Assembly: GCA_963816985.1 (NCBI GenBank)
Contig: CAWFMF010000004.1
Span: forward strand, 3,782,001 to 3,846,000
Direction: 5' to 3'
Length of the DNA: 64,000 bases
DNA from: JAIVJM01 sp963816985
GTDB lineage: Bacteria > Acidobacteriota > Blastocatellia > Pyrinomonadales > Pyrinomonadaceae
Under the pieces are notes generated by a model. It did no database searches. It was not told the DNA's origin and was given only the letters and a program-made list of their open reading frames with translations. The stretch's first letter is position 1, and every line of letters begins with the position of its first letter. Below are positions 50,260 to 58,200 of this stretch, piece after piece. The position numbers and the translations under genes were made by a program.

Positions 50260-50266
50260 ATCTAAC
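50260..50266 (+). other. attC R'' core of the VOC cassette, next to IS110 copy B
   Basis: ATCTAAC followed by A, directly at the left end of the IS110 element. No matching R' core (GTTAGAT) was found beyond the right end of the element, so the other half of this site is lost or altered. Confidence 0.6.
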
Positions 50267-50267
50267 A

Positions 50268-50509
50268 GGTCGTGATACAAGCACCCGCGTTCGGTGTAGT
50301 AAGCTCGCCGTCCGAAGAGGCAGCGAGCGAGAGACAGGGCGAGGGCCGTAAGCCGTTGTGGGACACCAAGCCCGGCTAACAGTGTGGCCTCTCTTGAGCC
50401 CCCGCCCGCACCACGGAATGGGACACTTTGATCCCGAATAGGAGCGTGGAGTTACACCGAGCAGTCTCCGCTTGTCCGTCCTCCCTTGACCGTAAGGAGG
50501 TAGAGAGTT
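50268..50509 (+). ncRNA. Putative bridge RNA of IS110 copy B
   Basis: Homologous to the 5' region of copy A, with substitutions and short length differences mainly in loops, while GGGACACCAAGCCCGGCTAA, GCCCCCGCCCGCACCACGGA and the GCTCGC/GCGAGC stem are kept. CTAACAG at 50376-50382 matches the copy's own insertion site (ATCTAACAGG) over seven bases. ATAGGAGC also occurs at the element's right end (CATAGGAGC). Confidence 0.6.
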
Positions 50510-50530
50510 GGGAGACACATCGGAGTTGAT

Positions 50531-51559
50531 TTGCACAAGACGAACTTGGTCGTCTGCTCTCTAGAGGCGGACGAGACGGCGCGCACCGAGACTTACCCGC
50601 TGACCGCTGATGGCCTCTCGCGCTTCACCCAACAACTCTGCATTGAAGACGAGGTGGCGGTCGAGGCGACGCAGAACACCTATTTCTTCTACGACCAAGT
50701 GAAGCGACATGTCAGTCGCATTGCGGTGGTGGACACTTACCGCTTCCAAGTCATCGCCCGCTCGAAGAAGAAGACCGACCGTGCTCACGCGGCGGCGCTG
50801 GCGCGCTTCCTTAAACTCGGCTGGCTGCCCGAAGTGACCGTGCCTTCGGAGCAGATCAGAGCATTGCGGCAACTCTTGGAAGCCAGAGAGACTTTGGTCT
50901 CGACGCGGACGAAGCTCAAGAACATGGGGCACGCGGCGTTCTCTCGCAATGGCGTGGCTTTAACGCGCGCGGCCTTTGCCTCGCAGGTGAGCCGGGCGCG
51001 GCTGCTGGCGCGTCAAGACCTGCCGGCACACGATCTGGTCATCCTGCGTGCGTGCTTGAGGCAGATCGCAGCGTTAGGCGAGCAGATCGCCGCGCTCGAA
51101 CGAGAGATCATCGCGCGGGGCAAGGCTCTGAAAGGGCTGCGACGGCTGCTCCAAGTGCACGGCTTGAACCTGCTCAGTGCAATCAGCCTGTTGGCCGAGA
51201 TCGGCGACATCACGCAGTTCGAGACCTCGAAGCAACTGGTCGGCTACGCGGGGCTGGCGACCTCGACGAGGCAGTCGAACGAAACGACCCGGCACGGCAA
51301 GATCACGAAGCAGGGGCGCAAGAGGCTGCGTACCATCGTCATTCAAGCGGTGCTGGCGATGGTCAACCGGACGGCGACGCCGTTGATGGAGTTCTATCAG
51401 AAGAAGAAGCGAGAGAAGGGAGCGGGCAAGGCGATCCGCGCGACGGCGCGCAAGCTCTTGACTGTGATCTTCGTGGTGCTCAAGAAGGAGTTGGATTACT
51501 GGTACTTGGAGGACAGACTGTATAACCGCAAGCTACGGGCGCTCGATGCCGCGGCTTGA
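50531..51559 (+). CDS. IS110-family transposase, copy B (probable start-codon loss)
   Basis: The frame is homologous to copy A along its whole length (SKKKTDRAHAAALARFLKLG, KQLVGYAGLATSTRQSNETT, GRKRLRTIVIQAVLAMVNRT). Where copy A has the GTG start (46319), copy B has GGG (50510-50512), with AAGGAGG still in place upstream. The first usable in-frame codon is TTG 50531, two residues after the first catalytic Asp of GVDLHK. The KADAR motif is also changed to RAHAA, losing an acidic residue of the DEDD set. So copy B is probably inactive as a transposase, though it could be mobilised by copy A. Confidence 0.85.
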   Translation: MHKTNLVVCSLEADETARTETYPLTADGLSRFTQQLCIEDEVAVEATQNTYFFYDQVKRHVSRIAVVDTYRFQVIARSKKKTDRAHAAALARFLKLGWLPEVTVPSEQIRALRQLLEARETLVSTRTKLKNMGHAAFSRNGVALTRAAFASQVSRARLLARQDLPAHDLVILRACLRQIAALGEQIAALEREIIARGKALKGLRRLLQVHGLNLLSAISLLAEIGDITQFETSKQLVGYAGLATSTRQSNETTRHGKITKQGRKRLRTIVIQAVLAMVNRTATPLMEFYQKKKREKGAGKAIRATARKLLTVIFVVLKKELDYWYLEDRLYNRKLRALDAAA

Positions 51560-51579
51560 GTGTTGACTTTGCATAGGAG

Positions 51580-51795
51580 CAGTATGTATCGGCTCGCGTG
51601 TCCGGATTGTTGCTGCTGAGGGTTCACGAAGGAGCCGGACGTGGACTCTTCCGTAACTACAACCTTCTATAGATGATCTCGAAGCAGAGCGGCCCGAAGT
51701 CCGTGATACGCTACGACCGCGGCGGGGTGCGCCTTGAGGTATGCGTCAGCCGCACGGCTGATAAACACTCGGTTGACCTGTCGCCGCTTAACTCT
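51580..51795. other. Non-coding stretch after IS110 copy B
   Basis: It holds no supported gene. Forward-strand open frames here run antisense into the serine hydrolase and have no ribosome site. Confidence 0.5.
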
Positions 51796-53025
51796 TCATC
51801 TCTTAGCGAGGGGGGCCGCCAGATCGAGCAGGAGGCGGAAGAGAGGCTTCCCGACCGCGCGCGGCGCGCTCGTGTTGACCTGGATGGCGATGGCGGTTTT
51901 CAAGTCCGGGAAGTAGGCCATCTCGGTGAGGTAGCCGGGGAAGAACCCGCTGTGCCCGTAACTGATGCCGAGCGGCGTCGGCCTGATAATCACGCCCAGC
52001 CCGTATTTCGCTTCCGGCCCGAGCCGCGCGGCGACGCCGTCGAACATCTCCGGCAGCAACGAACTGCCGAAGGCTTTGCCTTCGTAAAGGAGTTTCGCCC
52101 AGCGCGCGAGGTCTTCCGTCGTCGAGGCCATGCCCCCGCCGGTCCACTCGAACTGCGGGTTGATGATGAACCTGCCGCCCACGATCATCTCGTCGCTGCC
52201 GCCGAAGGGGTTGTCCGCCCCGGCGTAACCTTGAACGAGACCGGGGATCGTGCGACTGTCGGAAGGTACGGTGCGCCTGAGGCCGAGCGGCTTCAAGATG
52301 CGCCTGGAGACTTCCCTGTAATAGGTTGACCTGGTCACGCGCTCGATAATCATGCCGAGCACGATGTAGTTGGTGTCCGAGTATTCCCAGCCTCTGCCCG
52401 CGGCGAAGGGCGGGGCGGTGTCCAGCATGTAGGCGATGAGTTCTTCGGGCTTCCAGATTTTGGACGGGTTCGCGGTCAAGTCTTTGGTGAACTGTTCCTT
52501 GAACTCGTAGCGGACGAGACCACTAGTGTGGTTCATCAACATCCTGACGGTGATGTCGTGCGCGTTGGGTAAGCGAGGGAACCACTTTTCTCCGCCCAGA
52601 TATTTTTCGATTTTATCGTCGAGGCCGATTCTCCCCTCACCCACGAGTTGGAGGGCCACCGCCGCCGCGTAAGTTTTCCCGACGCTCCCCTGTAGCATTA
52701 AGTCCGAGGGCTTCATGGCCGCCTCCGCTTTCGGGTCGGCGAAGCCCGTCGCCAGACCGAAAGAAGTGCCGTCGGCGAGCGCGACGCCGACCGTGGCGCC
52801 CGGGAACTTACCGGCCCGATGAAGCTCGTCTAAATTCTGTTGGAGGCGCTGCCGGAGCTGCGCGGAATCAACGGCCCCGCGCGCCTGCCGTAGCGAGCCG
52901 ACACGCACGCCGGACGATTTCGACTCGGCGGACGATGGGGCGAGCGTGGGAGAGACCGCCGCCGCGCAGGCTAAGAGCGAGCAGCATAAAATTACAGAGG
53001 GTCGTGAAAGTTTATGGTGTCTCAT
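51796..53025 (-). CDS. Exported serine hydrolase, class C beta-lactamase/transpeptidase-like
   Basis: The 409-residue protein has a signal peptide (VILCCSLLACAAAVSPTLA) and the three serine beta-lactamase fold motifs: GSVGKTY (SxxK), YSDTN (Tyr-x-Asn-type element), and YGHSGFFPGY (HxG in place of KTG). It is closer to D-aminopeptidase/esterase members of the family than to true AmpC. It could act on peptidoglycan peptides or esters. ATG 53025 is used; an in-frame TTG 53046 with GAGG upstream is an alternative. Confidence 0.88.
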   Translation of the reverse strand: MRHHKLSRPSVILCCSLLACAAAVSPTLAPSSAESKSSGVRVGSLRQARGAVDSAQLRQRLQQNLDELHRAGKFPGATVGVALADGTSFGLATGFADPKAEAAMKPSDLMLQGSVGKTYAAAVALQLVGEGRIGLDDKIEKYLGGEKWFPRLPNAHDITVRMLMNHTSGLVRYEFKEQFTKDLTANPSKIWKPEELIAYMLDTAPPFAAGRGWEYSDTNYIVLGMIIERVTRSTYYREVSRRILKPLGLRRTVPSDSRTIPGLVQGYAGADNPFGGSDEMIVGGRFIINPQFEWTGGGMASTTEDLARWAKLLYEGKAFGSSLLPEMFDGVAARLGPEAKYGLGVIIRPTPLGISYGHSGFFPGYLTEMAYFPDLKTAIAIQVNTSAPRAVGKPLFRLLLDLAAPLAKR

Positions 53026-53230
53026 GTTTCGCGGGTCTCGTCGCAAGAATACCTCAAGACCGAGTGGAGCCTGAAGGGAGCATCAACTCTAATATGAAGC
53101 GCTATTGAGTGGACGGGGTCAGCTCGTCATCGTTGACTGTTATCTTCTGGCCGGTGGCTTCCAACAAAACGGTCACCTCATTACCGTAAATATTACGTAC
53201 CTCGCCGATATAGCCTTTGTAATTCCTCTT

Positions 53231-53938
53231 ATGGACCTCCCCGAAACCAGCAGACTCCTACCCTTGTTGAGCTTAGCGGCCCTCAGCGCACTGATGGTGC
53301 TGTTCGTCGTCATCGCGGTGAAAGTCGGCAGGCGGCGCGACTCGCGCCGACAGGCGGCGCTGGCTCGGGTCGCGGCGGAACTGGGCATGGGGTTCACGCC
53401 GCAGGATAACGCACTTTTGAACCAATTCGGCGGCTACGCCTTCTACCCGCACCGCAAATGGTCGCAAGCAACGTCAGTCATGCGCGGCACGCTCCGGGGC
53501 TCGCCCGTGGCGCTGTTCGATTACTACGTCACCTGGGGCGGCGAAGGCAGCTCTGACATAAGAACGGTGCGGCTGACGGTCGCCGCATTTGACTTGACCT
53601 CCAAGCCGTTGCCGGTGTTTGAGGCGGAGGGGGGGCAAAACAACTGGGTCACGAGGCTGCTCGGCAAGGCCTCCGGCGACAAGGTGATTGACTTCCCCGA
53701 CGACCCCGATTTCACGCGGGGTTTCAGCGTCACCGGCGACGACGCCCAAGCGGTGCGCCGGCTCTTGAGCCCGGACGCGCGTTCGTTCCTGACGCAACGC
53801 ACCGAATGGATGTTCCGCTCGAACGGTCGCTGGTTGCTGATGTGCCGGGGCGACAAGCGCCCCGAGCCCGAGAACTACCGGGCATTTGTGGAGGAGGCGT
53901 CGGAGGTGATGCTGGTGATGACAGGCGGGCGGGTGTGA
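53231..53938 (+). CDS. Membrane-anchored hypothetical protein, 235 residues
   Basis: No family was recognised. One N-terminal transmembrane helix (LLPLLSLAALSALMVLFVVI) is followed by RRRDSRRQAALARVAAELGM and a soluble domain with strands such as MRGTLRGSPVALFDYYVTWG and TVRLTVAAFDLTSKPLPVFE, ending YRAFVEEASEVMLVMTGG. The basic residues after the helix place the soluble part in the cytoplasm. The topology is consistent with a small sensor or scaffold. ATG 53231 is chosen at the start of the hydrophobic segment; a longer frame from 53105 has no ribosome site. Confidence 0.72.
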   Translation: MDLPETSRLLPLLSLAALSALMVLFVVIAVKVGRRRDSRRQAALARVAAELGMGFTPQDNALLNQFGGYAFYPHRKWSQATSVMRGTLRGSPVALFDYYVTWGGEGSSDIRTVRLTVAAFDLTSKPLPVFEAEGGQNNWVTRLLGKASGDKVIDFPDDPDFTRGFSVTGDDAQAVRRLLSPDARSFLTQRTEWMFRSNGRWLLMCRGDKRPEPENYRAFVEEASEVMLVMTGGRV

Positions 53939-54181
53939 AGGAACGGGCTACGTCCTGCGCGAGTACGGAGAAGTGCCAAGGGGTGCGGCGTGCCGATTAC
54001 GGCAGTGCGTCTGCGGGATAACCCGCCGATGCAGTGGATCGCGCCGGAGGATAAGCTTTCTGCTTTCGAGAGCGGGTCCGGCGCCGGGGACAGGCGCTAA
54101 CATGGGGGGAGGCATCGAAACCGTTGTTAATCCCGGCAGCGCACGATTGCGTGGATTCACTCAACCGTGAGAGTCATACCG

Positions 54182-54446
54182 ATGTCAATCAAAAATAACG
54201 CAGACTTGTATGCCGCCATCGAGGAGTTGACGGCAGAACTTCAGCAGGCGGGTGAGGAGAGTTGGGCCTCCGCGTTACAATGACGCGCTCTACATCAGTA
54301 GCGTCCCGGGGGAAGTGTTAGGCGAAATCAGGCTTCAACTGCAAAAACTTTTACGCAGCCCCGCGGCGGCCCGGCTTGGATTAGCGGGTGGAATCGGCGA
54401 AGCTCTGAATTACCTGGACAAAATACTCGGAGCGTCATCTACGTGA
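54182..54446 (+). pseudogene. Small protein gene broken by a one-base shift
   Basis: ATG 54182 opens MSIKNNADLYAAIEELTAEL and stops at TGA 54281. The following frame continues NDALYISSVPGEVLGEIRLQ and ends GEALNYLDKILGASST at 54446. Deleting one base in TTACAATGA (near 54278) joins them as SWASALNDALYISS, an 87-residue helical protein. No family was recognised. It shows the same +1 polarity as the other frame breaks here. Confidence 0.6.
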
Positions 54447-54485
54447 GGGTACTGGAAGCAGTCTCATAAATACCCGAACAGGCTC

Positions 54486-54530
54486 GGCACGGCGCGCTCT
54501 GTTCTTGTTGGAAACAGAGCGCGCCGTGCC
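54486..54530. terminator. Perfect 18-base-pair hairpin between convergent genes
   Basis: GGCACGGCGCGCTCTGTT (54486-54503) and AACAGAGCGCGCCGTGCC (54513-54530) are exact complements with a 9-base loop. It lies between the small broken gene (+) and the gene at 54584-55210 (-). Neither side has a long T-tract, so Rho-independent action is uncertain, but it probably ends or stabilises both transcripts. Confidence 0.7.
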
Positions 54531-54583
54531 GTTGAAGAGCCTCTGGAGTGAGGGTGAAATGGTGCTGACGTTTGATGCTCGCT

Positions 54584-55210
54584 TCAGCGCTTGGCGCGTC
54601 CGCGCAGTTCCAGCGAATCGAGCATCATTTTCACGTCGGCGTCTCCCGGTTTTGCGTAATCGTAATCAACGACCACGACAACTCCATAGTCGGCGCGCCT
54701 GACGACATAGACTACACCATCGTCTATATCGTCGGCGTCCACGCTGCCCTTCCTCTTATAACTCCAACGCGATAGCTCACCGCCGTTCGCCGTCTGCCGT
54801 GAGACCGGCGAATACTGTATGCCGTCGCCGATCACGGTGGTTATCGCTTCCACCTCCGAGTCGGTGAGGGTGCTCGAACCGATGTGCGGCAGAAACCATA
54901 CCTCAAGGATTGAGACGAGGAACCGCCTCTGCCCTTCCCGGTGAATCTCGAAGTTATAAGTTTTGGCACGCAGGCCGCGATTCAGCAGGCCGTGCGCCGA
55001 GTCGTTATCCTCAGGGTCGAAGATGTGACCCTGCGCCGGGAGCGGCGCTCCGGGAACTCGCATGGAGAACAGAGCACCCCTCGGCGAATACGTGCGCCAG
55101 TTGTCGGCGTCCACCTTCTGCCACCCGAGCGTACCGACCGACAGCAGAGCACAGACTGTCGCCAGCAGCGCCACGGTCAAGAGAGTACGGGCGGGTTTGG
55201 ATTGAGCCAT
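54584..55210 (-). CDS. Exported hypothetical protein, candidate immunity protein for the RHS toxin
   Basis: The 208-residue protein begins with an N-terminal hydrophobic segment (TLLTVALLATVCALLSVGTL). A soluble beta-rich domain follows (NWRTYSPRGALFSMRVPGAP, QRRFLVSILEVWFLPHIG, GDGIQYSPVSRQTANGGELS, ADYGVVVVVDYDYAKPGDAD). GGAGGTGA lies 5 bases before ATG 55210. It lies 24 bases downstream of the RHS gene on the same strand, the position of immunity genes for RHS toxins. That role is inferred from position only. No immunity family was recognised. Its segment NWRTYSPRGALFSM is reminiscent of exported proteins that bind small ligands, so an unrelated function is possible. Confidence 0.6.
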   Translation of the reverse strand: MAQSKPARTLLTVALLATVCALLSVGTLGWQKVDADNWRTYSPRGALFSMRVPGAPLPAQGHIFDPEDNDSAHGLLNRGLRAKTYNFEIHREGQRRFLVSILEVWFLPHIGSSTLTDSEVEAITTVIGDGIQYSPVSRQTANGGELSRWSYKRKGSVDADDIDDGVVYVVRRADYGVVVVVDYDYAKPGDADVKMMLDSLELRGRAKR

Positions 55211-55234
55211 TCAAGTCACCTCCTTGTTGCCGCT

Positions 55235-58200
55235 TCAATTCTTACAACCGACTCCCGAGTTGACGTTCCTCGCCTTGAGTTGGTGCGTCACGTCGCCGGG
55301 GTGCGTCGGACGTTGGTGCTTCTCGTTGAAATCCAACTCTTTCTGGTGGCCGCCCTTGATGCCGAACGCACCTCCGATGGCACCGACCACTTTCCCCTTG
55401 TAAAGGTCAACGTCTATCTGTGTCCGCCCCTTACTGGTATCAAGCTCGACGGACCCGATGTCCCTGTGGCGACCCTCGACCTTACCGGTCGCGCCCGTAA
55501 CATAGATGCCGTAGGGCAGGTTTCCGGGTTTATCGCTCTTGTAGAATCCGTCGAACTTCGCGTTCCCCAGATTAGTCCCGACGCTATGGGCGGCGGCGGC
55601 GGTGTTGAGCAGCACGGCCTTTTCGTAGGTGCTGAGGCCGTTGTAGGCCGCCTCGGCTCCGTTGCCGTAAGTGTTTTTCAGTAACGACATGGCAGACGGA
55701 TTCTGTGTCCCCAGTTGACCGAAGGTCGGGACGGTAAGGTCTGGACAGGGGCCAAGCTGCGCTAACGGATTCGGGCTCCCGCCGGGGAATCCGTCCTGAC
55801 CGCCACCGCCGCCGCCGCCACCGCCACCGCCGCCACCACCACCACCGCCGCCGATGGGCTCATAGAGCGTCCCGCCGCCACCGCCGCCGCCGCCCTCAAG
55901 GTAGCACTCCTGCGTGATATAGAGCGTGCTCGACCTCTCGTCCCACCTCTCCCAAGTCACGCAGAAGAGGCCGGTCGGGTCAACGAAATTGACCGGGTCG
56001 TTCTGGACATAAGTGTAACGGTTGAGCGACTGCGGATCGCCAAGGTCATAACTTCCCTCGTAGGGGTCGGGCTGGTCGAAGCGCGAGTGCCAGCGGTTGT
56101 AACGGCGCATCATCGCATCGTCAGACCCGTTCCCGTCGCGCTCGTAGGTGGTGAACTTGCGTGGTTGCAGCGACGCGTTCGAACTCCGAGAGGTGCTGCC
56201 GCCCCACGGGTCGAGATCAACGGTGGCCACCACGCCGCCGATAGAATCAACCATCCGCTGGCTCTTCGTGACGGGGTCTTGATGCACCCACCGCACCGCG
56301 CCGCTCTGCTGGATGGCGAGCAGACCCCCGCCGCCGTCGTAGATGTAGCCTCTGTTCCAGTTGCCGCCGACGATTTCGGCGGCGACCTGACCGCTCAACA
56401 TGGTCGAGCGCAGGTAATAGGTCGTCTGGCCGCCCTCGGTCTTCTTCACCCGCAGCGAATCGCCGTCGTAACCCTGCACCAGCGAGTAGCCGGAGTAGCT
56501 GGCGGAGGTCTGTTGCCCCGTCGCGTTGTAGACGAAGTTCTGCCCCTGATCATTCAGGAGGTTGCCAGCCGCGTCGTAGGTGAAACCGACCCGCTGGTTC
56601 TTACTGTTGTAGCTGGCCGTGTAGCTGGCCGCCTCGCCGCCCCATCCGTACCGCGCGACGATGTTGCCCGACACGTCGTAGTTGTAGTGATGTGCGTAAG
56701 GCCCATCTGCTCCACCCGTGTACGGGTCCACGCCGACGTGCGTGCGCGCTTCCTTGCCGCTGTGTGAGTAAATCAAGCGCCCGACGTGGTCGTAGTCGTA
56801 AGAGCGGTCGAGCGTGCCGTCGTAGAGGTTGCGGGCGTAGGTGACGCGTCCCGAATGCTCGTTGAAGTTGTCGTAGCCGTACTCCCAGCCCATCGCGCCG
56901 GGCATGTCCCAACTCTTGATGCGCAGCCGGTTATCGTAACTGACCGAGAGTGTCCGGCTGTTGCTGTAGGTCGTCTTCTTGACACCGCCGAAGGCGCGGT
57001 AAGCGATGCTCTCCACGTAAGTGTTGAAGCTGACCGCCCCCCCGCCCGTGACTTTGGTGACCTTGCCGGACAAGTCGCGCGTGTAACCGACCTGCGAGCC
57101 CCACGGGTTAGTGACGTTCGTTAACTGCCCGGCGAGATTGTAAGCGTAGCTGAGACGGTAAGTCCCGACGCCGGAGAAGACGCGCTCCTCCCACTGCAAG
57201 CGCGAGAGCGTGTCGTAGTTGTAGGTGACGGAGCCGTGCCCGTCGTTCATCAAGGTACGGTTGCCCGCCTCGTCGTAAGTAAACGAGACGTTCGGGGTGG
57301 CGTCAACGCCAGCCGGGGCGGTGTAAGTCGCCGAGGTAATAAGATGACGACCGTTATAGGCTAAGGTGGCCGTGGCCCCGCGCGCGTCCGTCACCGTGTT
57401 GAGCGTGTCGTCGCCGTTGTAGGTATAGGTCGTCGTCCCTTGCTCCGGCGTCGTGCGATGCCAGAGACGCCCATGCCCGTCATACTCGAAGCTCCTGACC
57501 TGCCCGTTGTGTGTGACCTGCGTGAGCTGGTTGAGGGCGTTATAGCCGTAAGTGGCGGTCGAGTAGACGCTCTGGTCCCAGTTCAGTTCTTCGAGTTTCG
57601 CCGAGCGGCCAAGCACGTCCTTATAGAGCTTGCGCCGACGCCCGCGCTCGTCACGAGTCGTAATCGTCTCGCCGCCCGCGCAGCCGCAGCCGCCGTAGCT
57701 CGCCTCGGTCGTCCACCCGTCAGGCTTGGTCGTCAACGTCGGGCGGCCCTGCCAGTCGTACTGCTGGGTGGTCCAGACCCACCCGGCGTTGTCGTCGCCC
57801 GACGGCTGCCAGACGCCGTTAATCTCGGTCGGGTTCGAGGTCTGCACCGGGCGGCCCATCGTATCGTACATGTAGTGGATGGCTCGATAACCGCCCGCGC
57901 TGCCGGGGAACGTCTCTGAAACGGCCCTGACCTTACCGACGCCGTCGAAGTGCTGCTCCGTCCGGGCCTCGCCCGCCCCGGCGGTGATGGTCGAGAACTG
58001 CTGCACGTAGCCCATGCTCTCGGGGTAGACGAACCTCTGGTAGCTGTACTCCGTGTTGTTGAGGATGGCGGAAGCTCTCGACACGCGTCCGACCGTATCG
58101 TACTGCGTCACCTGAACCGCGCCCTTCGGGTCCTGCGCCCGCGTGACGGCCCCGGTGTCATAACTGTACTGCGTAAACGAAGAGTAGTTGTCACCGTCCA

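Larger units (their letters stand above)
50267..51579 (+). mobile_element. IS110-family element, copy B, next to an attC core
   Basis: It shares both ends with copy A (left AACAGGTCGTGATACAAGCA, right TTGACTTTGCATAGGA). It is inserted at the same position relative to an attC R'' core (RYYYAACA) as copy A. Confidence 0.8.

Noticed and set aside
55800..55900. Gly-codon run as a simple repeat of separate interest
   Set aside because: It encodes polyglycine linkers inside the intact RHS frame. Length variation is likely but it is ordinary for such linkers.
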